This document shows positions 8,354-17,360 of a stretch of DNA of 64,000 nt, piece by piece. This stretch comes from Spirochaetota bacterium (lineage in GTDB: Bacteria > Spirochaetota > UBA4802 > UB4802). The notes below the pieces were generated by a model. It saw only the letters and a list, made by a program, of their open reading frames with translations. It had not been told where the DNA came from and did no database searches. The position numbers and the translations under genes were made by a program. Within the stretch, counting starts at the first letter, position 1. Each line of letters starts with the position of its first letter. The stretch is from NCBI GenBank assembly GCA_040756435.1, contig JBFLZD010000008.1, positions 1 to 64,000 on the forward strand, given 5' to 3'.

Positions 8354-10171
8354 CTAATCAATTGCATCAAGCAGCGAATATACATCCGTACCGTCTTCAG
8401 GATATTCCGCCATAAGAAAAGTTACCAGTAATTGCAATTCTTTATCACTGAATTGCTGTACCATCTCATTTTTAAGTGCATTTGCAAAGGGTACTGCAAA
8501 TTTCTTGTTCTTGCCAGGTAACACAATTAAAAATTTATTTCTATCAATCCTTGCAGTAAAATCACCTTCAGAAAGTCGGCTGATTATTATTGCTTCAATT
8601 TTATTCATAAGTTCCTGGGTTTTTTCCAACCCTTGAATTGTGTAATATCGTTTTAAATTTTTAATTGTAAAAAGTATTATAGTAAGAGGAATTGTTAATC
8701 GGGTAACATTAGCCAATTCTTTATCAATTCGGTTAAAAACAGGTAATATGATATCACTATAATTGACATATTGAGATTCAATCAATTGCAATGTCAGATA
8801 ATGACTCAACAAAAAATCTGTCATTACTTTAAACCGTTCAAACTGAATTTCCCTTCGCTGATAATCACGCAGCCTGAAGACACAGAAAAAACCCAGCAGT
8901 TCATCAGCCACTTTAAATGGGTTGATCCAGAACAATGTCATCTTTCGTATACTACTTTCTGAAAAAACCTCTCGTATAGCCCTATTTCTGTCAAAATCTT
9001 CTAAGTCTGCAGCTGAATTGAATGATACTATATAGTCAATAAACGCTGTATCACCATGTATAGTATTTGCTGCTTCTTTAAGAAGCAGTACATCTTCCTC
9101 ATCTGTCAACAATAAAGAATAACTTCCATCCTTATTATTTTTAATATACGCTGCATAGCTCAAAAAACCATTAGCCTTCATTATACTTTGAGCACTTATA
9201 TTGAAATGATCTTTTTGTGGGTACTTTCGTAAACTTTGTTTATATTCATCTAAGTCGTTCCAGAATTTTCTATCGTCTACTGATTTGCGTATATCATTTT
9301 CAAGTTGTTCCATTTTATGCACTTTCTCATAGGTTATGGCAGCAAATTCACTTATCCGTTCAATAAAATCAATTTCCTCTTCACTGTAATCCCCAATTGT
9401 TATTTTATCACCCAGAACCAGAGCACCAAAGACTTTGGAATCATATCGTAAGGGAATAAATAAACGAGCATCAATTGCAATTAACTGATAATACTCATCC
9501 CTGTATTGAGTTTCCTGTTTAAACTGTTCTATATCTACAACCCCTTTTGATTGCATAAGTATATTAAAAAGGCCCTTTCGTATATCAAAATGGATATTTT
9601 TATTTTTTATTGTTATACCCCTGGAATCAGCCACAATTAAAGAATTTTCATCATCAACGCTTAATACCAGTAAAGTAGCAGATGCTGAACCAATCTGCCC
9701 CATAACTGAAAAGAGTATGGCATCATACAATTCATTCAGCGAATGAGCTTTAACTATTTCTTTACCAATTTCATATAAAACAACAAAGTCCTGAAACTTC
9801 TTATCAGGCTTTATGGAATACTCAGTGGAAAGAGATTGTTTTGTGGTATCATCTTCCTGCATAGCATGAACACTATCCTTGTTTTCTTCCGGGGATTCAA
9901 TAATTCTAAAATTTGGGCTACCATTTTGCCTATTATCAAAATTTTTACCCTTAAATTCGTTTGTTTCCTGAATACTGCTTTTCTGCAATGATTCTAAATC
10001 CGGTTCATCTTCAGGCCCCAAATAATCGGGCTCACTATTCAACATAAGTTCCTGTTCTTGCATTATTACGGTATCATACTTAGTGGTATCTGTTGCAACT
10101 TTATCTTTTGCTGGAGTATTATCATCAGGTAAAATAAATAACTCATCTTCTATTGGCTCAATACTTTTCAA
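8354..10171 (-). CDS. GAF protein with a degenerate C-terminal GGDEF-like domain (5' end frameshifted)
   Basis: After an acidic N-terminal linker of about 120 residues, a GAF domain spans about residues 125-280 (FVVLYEIGKEIVKA to YEKVHKM). A second, poorly conserved sensory region follows. The last 130 residues have the helix-sheet pattern of a GGDEF domain, but the signature is DRNKF instead of GGDEF, so cyclase activity is unlikely. The protein probably senses a ligand and signals by contact. The only in-frame start is a TTG with no proper ribosome site. The natural start is most likely the ATG at 10349, separated by a one-base shift (see the next entry). It follows the 772-aa acidic protein gene in the same operon. 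Confidence 0.82.
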   Translation of the reverse strand: MKSIEPIEDELFILPDDNTPAKDKVATDTTKYDTVIMQEQELMLNSEPDYLGPEDEPDLESLQKSSIQETNEFKGKNFDNRQNGSPNFRIIESPEENKDSVHAMQEDDTTKQSLSTEYSIKPDKKFQDFVVLYEIGKEIVKAHSLNELYDAILFSVMGQIGSASATLLVLSVDDENSLIVADSRGITIKNKNIHFDIRKGLFNILMQSKGVVDIEQFKQETQYRDEYYQLIAIDARLFIPLRYDSKVFGALVLGDKITIGDYSEEEIDFIERISEFAAITYEKVHKMEQLENDIRKSVDDRKFWNDLDEYKQSLRKYPQKDHFNISAQSIMKANGFLSYAAYIKNNKDGSYSLLLTDEEDVLLLKEAANTIHGDTAFIDYIVSFNSAADLEDFDRNRAIREVFSESSIRKMTLFWINPFKVADELLGFFCVFRLRDYQRREIQFERFKVMTDFLLSHYLTLQLIESQYVNYSDIILPVFNRIDKELANVTRLTIPLTIILFTIKNLKRYYTIQGLEKTQELMNKIEAIIISRLSEGDFTARIDRNKFLIVLPGKNKKFAVPFANALKNEMVQQFSDKELQLLVTFLMAEYPEDGTDVYSLLDAID

Positions 10172-10349
10172 GTCCCCATTACTTAATTCAATAGTATTTC
10201 CATCATCCTGTAAAGCCGTAGATTCGTCATCTTTTCTGTCATTGATAAATTCAGTTTCTGCTGGTCCAATAATTGTATCTATGAGTGTTTCTTTACCTTT
10301 TTTATTTATTTCCTGTTTATATTGTAATGCTTTTTTCCAATAACCCCAT
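10172..10349 (-). other. Missing 5' end of the GAF gene, out of frame by one base at an A6 tract
   Basis: A GGAG ribosome site at the end of the upstream gene precedes ATG at 10349-10347. That frame reads MGLLEK and then stops after ten codons. The A6 run (T6 on the plus strand, 10331-10336) is where the frame is lost. With one A fewer it continues as MGLLEKALQYKQEINKKG and joins the 605-residue frame without any stop. In the deposited sequence the downstream frame is open from 10354 to 8354 and contains no ATG or GTG before 10171. It is either a true frameshift, phase variation or slippage, or a sequencing error. Confidence 0.8.
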
Positions 10350-10354
10350 ACAGG

Positions 10355-12673
10355 CTAAACTCCTAATTCATTTAATACCTTAACGTACAAGTCAAAATAT
10401 TCAGAATTGGCAAAATTCTTTATAACATCTTCTGGTAATTTATCAAACAATGAATCCAGATATTTAAGCAACCTTCGGATATTTTCTTGCTTCTCAACCG
10501 GTAATGTATCAACAAATCTATTTACATCCTCTTTGCTATCAAGAATAATGACCTGATCAGTAATATTAGTAATTTCTTCCTGTTTTGCAGGTTTTTCTTC
10601 AATAATGATATCTGATTTACTATCATCAATATCATAGAGCTTTGAAGGTTGTTGTGGCATTTGAGCCAATAATTTTGTAATATCAACCTGTGGTTTAATC
10701 TTTTTTAACCGCTCAACTATATCATCAATATTTTCTTCTATGACAACAGCTACTGGTGATTCTATATTTTCCTCAATGCTTTTCTTTTCTTTATCAGACA
10801 GGCTTTGCGGTTTTGCCTGTATATATTTAAATTGCTTTACTAGTGTGGCATCCTTTTCGGGGTGGTCTCTCCCAACTGTAATATCTTTAAATGCTTTTGA
10901 AGCTTTGATTGTTTCGTACTCTTTTTCAAAAAGAATGTCATAAAAAAACTCAAATTCATCTTTGGTTAAACCAAAAAGTTCTACAGTAGATGAACTCTTT
11001 TTAACTGCTTTTGTTTCATAATAATCATCAATAACCTTTAAATATTTATCATATTCATCTACAAGAACAGCATTGTCTATAAAAACTATATCATCATCTT
11101 TAAACTTATACTCTTCTTCAAACTCTATCATTTTGTCCTGGAATGTTGGCAGTGTTCCTGTCAGGATTGGAGCTATATATTCATCCTCTTCTTTTGAACT
11201 GGCTTCTTTTAATATCTTAGCCTCGCCTTCTGTAATTTCTATCATACCACTAACTAATTTATCAATATCATCTATAGGGTTTTCTTCCATTGACACGTGA
11301 TCTTTAACTTCAACACCTGTATCATCTATGATCATGATTTTTTGATTAGCAGCCACGGCCAGTTCATCAGGAATAGTTTCAATTTTAAATTGTGCATAAT
11401 CTCTTATTAAATTTTTTGTATCAAATGAGTCACCAGTTTCTTTCGTAGTTACTGATGCAGGTACAAATTCTTTTTCTTCTTCTAACGTTATTATGTCTAT
11501 ATTCGTTTCATGGGAAGGTGGCTGTAGCTGGTCTTGAGGCTTTTCTTTTATTTCTGTATCTATTTTAGGTACTTCTTTTATTATTTCTTCGGTTACAGAA
11601 ATTTCTTCCTGCTTCAAATCTATACTTTCTTCTTTTTGTATTATTTCCTCTTGTATGACTTTTGCGGGCTCAGCTTTTTTCTTTTCTTTATCAGGTTTAA
11701 TGATAACCTCTTCTGAACGATCTCCATCAAGCGGCTTAACGTCAACTACTTCCTTTTTTTCTGGCTCATGTTTCTTTGGTGAAACTTTTACATCTGAAGT
11801 TACTTTTTCTTTCTTCTTTTCTTTTGACTTTTTTTCTTCTCCAGTAGTTTCAATTGGGATAAGATCATATTCATCAAGTTCTTCAATTAAATCTTCTTCT
11901 GAAAGAATTAAAATATCTTCACTTGCTATCTGTTCAGCTTCATCAAGATTAATAAATTGGAAATCTTCAATATCCTTTTCCTCTATTTTATTTCTAACTT
12001 CTGGAGGTATCTCAATAGTTAAAATATCTACTTCTGGTCGGTTAATTTTACCTTCATCACTAATTACATTATCTTCATCAACATATAAAGGTTTACTCGT
12101 TGCTTTTTCTGCTTCAAATTCATATCCGGAGGCTACTTCTTTTGATTCTTCCTTTTCTTTTTGTGCTAATTCTTCATCTTCAGAAAAATCTTCTATTACC
12201 AGTGCATCAATATTTTTATCATAATATATCTTGCCTTTTATTTCTCTGTTTTCTTCATCAAGGGTAGTATCAATATAACTATCTTTAACTAAGGATTCTT
12301 CTTTTTGGGATGTAGAGGAATGTAACGGTTCAGGGATGTCCTCAAACAACCTATCTTCCTTCTGAAGCTTGCTATGAACTTTAGTATGCTTGACTACTTT
12401 AATAGTATTAATAGCATCAACATGAGCAGTTATATCGATTATATCATCATCACCCTTCAGTATTTGCAAAGGTGGATTTTCATCTTCTATAATAAGCGTC
12501 GAAGTAGTAATATCCTGTAAGCCTGTAATCTCCTCCAGCTCACCCGAAACCTTTTCCTCTACAGGCATATCAATAACAACATCTTCCTCTGTTAAATCAA
12601 TGACAGGTTCAGGTATGTCGGTAATTTCTTCCAGCTCACGTACTTTATGTTCTAATTCCTGACTCATATCCAT
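10355..12673 (-). CDS. Long acidic, largely disordered protein
   Basis: The 772 residues are dominated by Glu, Asp, Lys, Ile and Val with no signal peptide and few aromatics, which indicates an extended and mostly disordered chain. Short motifs such as LEEIT, DIID and EEIIKE recur without a clean repeat period. A compact C-terminal region of about 40 residues (LLKYLDSLFDKLPEDVI then FANSEYFDLYVKVLNELG) looks folded and is the likely conserved part. I recall similar tails in spirochaete proteins but cannot name a family. It is the first gene of a pair with the GAF protein, which also has an acidic N-terminus, so the two may form one signalling scaffold. Confidence 0.75.
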   Translation of the reverse strand: MDMSQELEHKVRELEEITDIPEPVIDLTEEDVVIDMPVEEKVSGELEEITGLQDITTSTLIIEDENPPLQILKGDDDIIDITAHVDAINTIKVVKHTKVHSKLQKEDRLFEDIPEPLHSSTSQKEESLVKDSYIDTTLDEENREIKGKIYYDKNIDALVIEDFSEDEELAQKEKEESKEVASGYEFEAEKATSKPLYVDEDNVISDEGKINRPEVDILTIEIPPEVRNKIEEKDIEDFQFINLDEAEQIASEDILILSEEDLIEELDEYDLIPIETTGEEKKSKEKKKEKVTSDVKVSPKKHEPEKKEVVDVKPLDGDRSEEVIIKPDKEKKKAEPAKVIQEEIIQKEESIDLKQEEISVTEEIIKEVPKIDTEIKEKPQDQLQPPSHETNIDIITLEEEKEFVPASVTTKETGDSFDTKNLIRDYAQFKIETIPDELAVAANQKIMIIDDTGVEVKDHVSMEENPIDDIDKLVSGMIEITEGEAKILKEASSKEEDEYIAPILTGTLPTFQDKMIEFEEEYKFKDDDIVFIDNAVLVDEYDKYLKVIDDYYETKAVKKSSSTVELFGLTKDEFEFFYDILFEKEYETIKASKAFKDITVGRDHPEKDATLVKQFKYIQAKPQSLSDKEKKSIEENIESPVAVVIEENIDDIVERLKKIKPQVDITKLLAQMPQQPSKLYDIDDSKSDIIIEEKPAKQEEITNITDQVIILDSKEDVNRFVDTLPVEKQENIRRLLKYLDSLFDKLPEDVIKNFANSEYFDLYVKVLNELGV

Positions 12674-12749
12674 TATGTTTTTTATAAACTATCTCATATT
12701 AATAATATATAATAATATTCATAAAAAATCTAATTGTGACAATAAATAA

Positions 12750-12863
12750 GGGAACTTTTAAAAACTGTTTTTGGGATGTTCCCTTATGAGCACCATATAT
12801 AAGGCAAAACCGCTTTCTATTTTACAAATAATTTTGGAAGAAAGCAGTTTTTTCACAGGGCCC
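12750..12863 (+). repeat. Two-hairpin MITE-like element, copy B
   Basis: It begins GGGAACTTTTAAAAACTG, closes the first hairpin with GTTCCC, then has AAAACCGCTTTC pairing with GAAAGCAGTTTT and ends GGGCCC before ATAA. It lies between the acidic protein gene and the outer-membrane barrel gene. Together with copy C it flanks the barrel gene in the same orientation. The rest of the 12674-13078 gap is AT-rich with nothing else I can support. Confidence 0.88.
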
Positions 12864-13078
12864 ATAACCGCTGACATATTAATTAATCTGTAATAATTAA
12901 TACTATTTTGTCAATAGTTATATACAACCCTTACTGTACAATATCGGTTAATTTTGTATTATTATTGAGTAGCCATGCAATCACTATATTTTTTCAAAAA
13001 ATCGTTGCACTTTAATGTTATTAACTGGTACTATCTCACAATACACTATGTAAAAATAATTAAGGAGGAAATACTTTT

Positions 13079-13651
13079 ATGAAGTTAACACACAAATTAA
13101 TATGCATGGCGATAGCTCTGGTGATGTTGCCAACAGCATCATTTGCCATAGTTGATTTTGGCATGTATGGTGGCTATACCTTTGCAGGTAAGATAGACAG
13201 CCCTGATATCAGCAATGCCGACACAAATGGCTGGCAATATGGTTTTATTGGCCACCTCAATGGTTCAGTAATTCCGATGGTATTGAGCATGGGAATTGGT
13301 GGATTTTATCAAAAATCACCACTATCATATACAGTAGCTGGTAAGGATTTTGATCTTACAAAAACCATGTACGGAATTGATGCGATAGTCATGTTAGAAC
13401 TGCCAATCCTTATCCATCCCTATGCCAGGGCTGGTATAGCAATCAATGAAAAAGTTGAAATTAAAACACCACTTGGAACATGGTCAGATGAAAAGAAATT
13501 TAATTCATACTACGGTGGTATAGGGGCTGCGTTTACTGTGTTTCCATTTGTCCAAATTTTTGGTGAGTATTTATATAATTACTCCAAGTTAGAAGATGAT
13601 GGTAAGCTAAAAAGCAATTCCATAAACATTGGAGCACGATTAAATATATAA
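13079..13651 (+). CDS. Outer-membrane beta-barrel protein
   Basis: A clear signal peptide (to about residue 23, ending TASFA) precedes a 165-residue mature chain of alternating hydrophobic strands: FGMYGGYTFAG, WQYGFIGHL, YYGGIGAAFTVFPFVQIFGEYLYNY and a final SINIGARLNI. This fits a small eight-stranded OmpA/OmpW-like barrel. An AAGGAGG ribosome site lies ahead of the ATG. The gene stands alone between two same-orientation copies of the MITE-like element; copy C begins directly at its stop codon and could form its 3' end. Confidence 0.82.
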   Translation: MKLTHKLICMAIALVMLPTASFAIVDFGMYGGYTFAGKIDSPDISNADTNGWQYGFIGHLNGSVIPMVLSMGIGGFYQKSPLSYTVAGKDFDLTKTMYGIDAIVMLELPILIHPYARAGIAINEKVEIKTPLGTWSDEKKFNSYYGGIGAAFTVFPFVQIFGEYLYNYSKLEDDGKLKSNSINIGARLNI

Positions 13652-13769
13652 GAAAACTTCTAAAAACTTTTCTTTAGGGTGCTCTCTTGTGGGCACAATA
13701 TATTCATATAAAACCGCTTTCATTGTATTGCATTCGCAATGATGAAATAGGTTTTTTAAAAGGTGTCCA
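13652..13769 (+). repeat. Two-hairpin MITE-like element, copy C (more diverged)
   Basis: It begins AAACTTCTAAAAAC immediately after the barrel stop codon, contains GGGCACAATATAT and AAAACCGCTTTCA, and ends AGGTGTCCATAA. The first hairpin is weakened by substitutions, while the second is preserved. Confidence 0.78.
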
Positions 13770-13837
13770 TAAAATGCATCAAGATATAAAGGGGGTGTGC
13801 CAAAAGGCATCCCCTTTGTAATGACTTTTGCCTTCCT

Positions 13838-13994
13838 GTCATTGCGAGGAACGAAGTAACGAAGCAATCCCATAGTTGCGAGCGCTGCAGGCGCGTGGCA
13901 ACCTCATCTTCTGCGGCATTGAGGTTGCTTCCCTTCGACAGGCGGTTACTGAGCTTGTCAAAACATTCATGACAAGCGCTACGCTCGCAATGAC
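13838..13994. repeat. 157-bp GC-rich compound inverted-repeat element
   Basis: The outer inverted repeat is GTCATTGCGAG (13838-13848) and CTCGCAATGAC (13984-13994). Inside are GCAACCTCA / TGAGGTTGC (13898-13906, 13920-13928) and GCTTGTCA / TGACAAGC (13953-13960, 13970-13977). It is much richer in GC than the flanks. It resembles the common family of intergenic repeats containing CATTGCGAG and GAAGCAATC that I have seen in many bacteria, though I cannot verify the match. Open frames across it are shadows. Confidence 0.8.
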
Positions 13995-14050
13995 TTTGCA
14001 CCCGCGTCATTGAACCTACAAGATTTGTTTTTAAGACATTCTCATTTTTT

Positions 14051-16669
14051 TTATGCTCGTATTCCATCCAGATATATCTTTATCTTTTCAAAAAGTGTTT
14101 CCACTGTTTCCTGATTAATTAATTCCATGATTACATTTTTCCTGCCAACCTGCTTTTCAGATAATGCTTTCTCTGAGCGCAATAAACTCAATGCATTAGT
14201 ATAATTGGGAAGCGATAGTGATTCTGAAAGCATTATTTCACCTGTATGATACATTTTCACACCATTCTTGCGTATTTCAGTGAGCAGGTCTTTTTTCTGT
14301 ATCTGAACTCTTTTCTTTGGCAATAATGTTGAACAAACAATATAATATGATTCCAGGTATTCCTGTAAAATTCTTCCAAAAAAACGCAACTGGGCATCCT
14401 TTTCTCGGTCATCATTGATGGCAATGCTGTTTTTGGTTATTGTAGCATACCCTTTTTGCTGCATATACTTAATGGCGTCTTTTATAGAAAGCATAACATC
14501 TTCCAGCATATTCTCCGGATAAATAAATTCTTTCATGAAAAGATCCCGTATATATACATATTCACTTCTGAAAGAATCTAATGATGTTTCTCCTTTTTTA
14601 TTCATTATTCTGAGTGCAAGCGATGAAAACGTTAGTGGCAGGAAGTAATGGATGATTGAATTTTTATAAAAAATCATTCTTGGCCTGTTTTCTTCTGGAA
14701 GAACATACATGTCAGGCATAGTTTCCAGTTTTTTCCCTTCACCCACTACTTTCAATGACTCAAGTATTTTATCTTCTCTAAAAGATTGAATAACATAATC
14801 AATTATTTCATCAAAATTATTTCTATCTTTAAGAGTATCTGAAAGCTGATACCCTTTATATTCACAGAAATCATACAACGATTCAAAGTTATTCTTCACC
14901 ATTTCCCGTGAAAAGCCTTTCACTGAAGACATAAGGATAGCGGTAGTTGTCAGGGAAAACGGGGTGATGGTTACAACATCATTGATTCTCCTGACAATAT
15001 TCATGGCAACTGATTCTGGAACATTGACAGGATTAAGTGTAGATTTAATTTCTTTAAGAGTAAAAGTTTTATTAAAGTTGATATATACCATACCATATTT
15101 ACGGTTAAGCAACTTGCTACTTTGCATCATGCTTACAACAGATTCTTTTTCCTTTTCTTTTCCTTTGAGTTCCTGGACATAACTTGATTCTTCAAGAATA
15201 CGATCATAATTTATTGAAATTGGCACAAATACTATATCGGTGTTATATCCTTCTTCAATTGCTTCCGTGATATAGCTTAGAAAACCTAATTTTGGGAATG
15301 CCACCTTCCCTGTTCTTGAACGACCTCCTTCAATAAAAAACTCAATGGTATATCCTTCAGAAACAATTGTTTTGATATATTGCTTAAATACCGTAGGATA
15401 TAATTTCAATCCCCTGAAGGTACGACGCATAAAAAATGCACCCGAATGTCTGAAGATTGTACCCATAGGGAAAAATGATAGGTTTACCCCGGCAGCAATA
15501 TGCGGAGGTGCCATCTTATTTTTATAAAATACATACGATAATAACAAATAATCTAAATGGCTCTTGTGGCAGGGAGTTAACACTAAGGGCCCCCTGCTTG
15601 CTGCCTGACGTATTTCTTCAATGGCTTTGGGATCATACCGTATACCGTCAAATATTTTTCTGAACATCCAGTCCAGAGCCATTTCAAATACCCGTATGTA
15701 CAATATGGAAAAATTGGCTGCTATCTCTTTAAAGTATTTATACGCCTTTTTGCGCAACTTTGATTCCGGTATTCCATCTTCCTGAGCTATACGTTTAATC
15801 TCATTTTCAACATTGGGGTGATATAATACCCGTTCCATCATTTCCTGCTGTGATTTCAGCACTGGACCTAATATGGTACGTTTTTCATGATAATAATCTT
15901 CCAGCAATTTGTTGCGCACCATAACAGCTAACTGACGTGTATCATCAACTTTAGCTTTGCCTATTTCCTCTTTTAAATTAATTGGTTGTGAAATGCGTAC
16001 AAAAGGAGCAGTTGCACTTTTCATAATTGTAAGCCATGCAAACAGCAATGACTTATCCCCCGTTGCCTGAGAACTGATTATTGAATACAATGGACCTAAA
16101 GGTGAACCTGATCGTTCAGGATTTCGGTTCCAGAATATCATTTGGGGCAATAAATAAATTGGCTCATCTATTCGTTTCTGAACCTCTATTAAATAACGCA
16201 GGGAGTCATATTTTACTTCAGTATATCGTTTAAGGAAGTATCGTTTAGATAATAATGAAAAAAGGATGCTCTTATTATCTTTTATTAAACTTTCAACATA
16301 ATCGGTATCCAGAACGTATTCATACTGTTTCCCTAACACTGTAGATGAAAAAAATTGCCATAAACGCCTTGTTATAAACCCAATATCCTGAAACCAGAAG
16401 GGGTTGTACTCCAGTGCAAATACCGGAAGAGGATAGTTATGCCTGCGCAGTAGGTTATATAATATCAAAAGTGATAGGTTTGAACTCTGGAAGGATGCAT
16501 AGACAACATGACCTTTACCAATACATTCTTCTATCCGTGAACAGCTTTCCTCATCAAAATCAACGGTGTTAAAAAGTACCAGGGCCAGTTTTTCAAGTAA
16601 TGGATTGAGACGTTCATATATTATTCCATCATATATGCCTGATGTTATAACTCCATCATTTTTTTTCAT
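14051..16669 (-). CDS. plsB: Glycerol-3-phosphate 1-O-acyltransferase, PlsB type
   Basis: The enzyme makes lysophosphatidate from glycerol 3-phosphate and an acyl donor at the inner membrane, the first step of phospholipid synthesis. All four acyltransferase blocks are present: HKSHLD (the HX4D catalytic pair, near residue 370), GAFFMRR, FIEGGRSRTGK and VPISINYD. At about 870 residues it is somewhat longer than the E. coli enzyme. An in-frame GTG lies at 16678, but AAGGGG is spaced 8 bp before the ATG at 16669, which I prefer. A 20-bp palindrome lies 24 bp upstream of that ATG. GlpK at 27955 would supply its substrate. Confidence 0.93.
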   Translation of the reverse strand: MKKNDGVITSGIYDGIIYERLNPLLEKLALVLFNTVDFDEESCSRIEECIGKGHVVYASFQSSNLSLLILYNLLRRHNYPLPVFALEYNPFWFQDIGFITRRLWQFFSSTVLGKQYEYVLDTDYVESLIKDNKSILFSLLSKRYFLKRYTEVKYDSLRYLIEVQKRIDEPIYLLPQMIFWNRNPERSGSPLGPLYSIISSQATGDKSLLFAWLTIMKSATAPFVRISQPINLKEEIGKAKVDDTRQLAVMVRNKLLEDYYHEKRTILGPVLKSQQEMMERVLYHPNVENEIKRIAQEDGIPESKLRKKAYKYFKEIAANFSILYIRVFEMALDWMFRKIFDGIRYDPKAIEEIRQAASRGPLVLTPCHKSHLDYLLLSYVFYKNKMAPPHIAAGVNLSFFPMGTIFRHSGAFFMRRTFRGLKLYPTVFKQYIKTIVSEGYTIEFFIEGGRSRTGKVAFPKLGFLSYITEAIEEGYNTDIVFVPISINYDRILEESSYVQELKGKEKEKESVVSMMQSSKLLNRKYGMVYINFNKTFTLKEIKSTLNPVNVPESVAMNIVRRINDVVTITPFSLTTTAILMSSVKGFSREMVKNNFESLYDFCEYKGYQLSDTLKDRNNFDEIIDYVIQSFREDKILESLKVVGEGKKLETMPDMYVLPEENRPRMIFYKNSIIHYFLPLTFSSLALRIMNKKGETSLDSFRSEYVYIRDLFMKEFIYPENMLEDVMLSIKDAIKYMQQKGYATITKNSIAINDDREKDAQLRFFGRILQEYLESYYIVCSTLLPKKRVQIQKKDLLTEIRKNGVKMYHTGEIMLSESLSLPNYTNALSLLRSEKALSEKQVGRKNVIMELINQETVETLFEKIKIYLDGIRA

Positions 16670-16692
16670 AACAATCACCCCTTACAAATGAA

Positions 16693-16712
16693 GGCTATGA
16701 ATGTTCATAGCC
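16693..16712 (-). promoter_or_regulatory. Perfect 20-bp palindrome in the plsB leader
   Basis: Arms GGCTATGAA and TTCATAGCC flank a TG centre. On the plus strand it is followed by a T-rich tail, but no plus-strand gene precedes it. In the plsB direction it is a leader hairpin or an operator just before the start codon. Confidence 0.5.
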
Positions 16713-17259
16713 ATTTTTTTATTTTAAGATTTTTAATGCTTTATAAAATACTAATCTTCTTTTAGTTATTCCACAATTGTAAACGAAAATATCTAAATTT
16801 TAATCATTTTTTAACCATGTAATAAACTTTTGAGTATTGTAAATAATACGTTTTTCATTGCAAGTACTTTTTTAAGATAATTGGACTGAAACACTATACA
16901 TAATTATATATATATTTTTACTTTTATGATCACAATAGTTAAAAAAATCCAGTAATAATTTCTTAAAAATTTCATCCAATGACATACAGCATACTAAATG
17001 CTACAAATCAAAAGGATAAGAATTATTTCTTCTATATAAAAATATTGATTGAAATATTATAGGTTTTTGCCTAAAATTGTTATCTCTGATTAAAAAAATG
17101 TTTGCAATATATATGTCCTGTTTACAGTATATATTGCCAGAATGAATATAATGAAAGTTTTCATATAACCTGTAACCAGGATTAACAAAGAAAAATTTAT
17201 GTGTAACTAGTACAATTGTCATGATATAATATTATAAATAAAGCCTTTTAGATAAACAG
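16713..17259. other. AT-rich non-coding stretch before tRNA-Pro
   Basis: The 550-bp gap is very AT-rich. A 73-codon minus-strand frame at 17001-17222 has no ribosome site and biased, low-complexity composition, so I do not call it. I see no other structured element. The plsB promoter and the tRNA promoter should both lie here. Confidence 0.5.
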
Positions 17260-17334
17260 CGGGATGTAGCGCAGTCCGGTTAGCGCGCTTCGTTCGGGAC
17301 GAAGAGGCCGGGAGTTCAAATCTCCCCATCCCGA
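17260..17334 (+). tRNA. tRNA-Pro (anticodon CGG)
   Basis: The cloverleaf folds completely. The acceptor stem CGGGATG pairs with CATCCCG and has the C1-G72 pair typical of bacterial tRNA-Pro. The D arm is GCGC/GCGC with an AGTCCGGTTA loop. The anticodon stem is CTTCG/CGAAG with loop TTCGGGA, giving anticodon CGG. The T arm is GGGAG/CTCCC with loop TTCAAAT. The discriminator is A and CCA is not encoded. The RsbW-like gene starts 27 bp downstream. Confidence 0.95.
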
Positions 17335-17360
17335 AAGCGTTAGTATATACTGAGGAATTG

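Noticed and set aside
11655-12224. 189-codon plus-strand frame inside the acidic protein gene
   Set aside because: It is a Ser/Phe-rich mirror of the Glu/Asp/Lys-rich gene on the other strand, a usual shadow.
13756-14067. Overlapping frames on the minus strand after the barrel gene
   Set aside because: They run across the GC-rich inverted-repeat element and MITE copy C, and do not resemble any protein.
17001-17222. 73-codon frame before the tRNA
   Set aside because: AT-rich, no ribosome site, no recognisable fold and alone in a non-coding gap.
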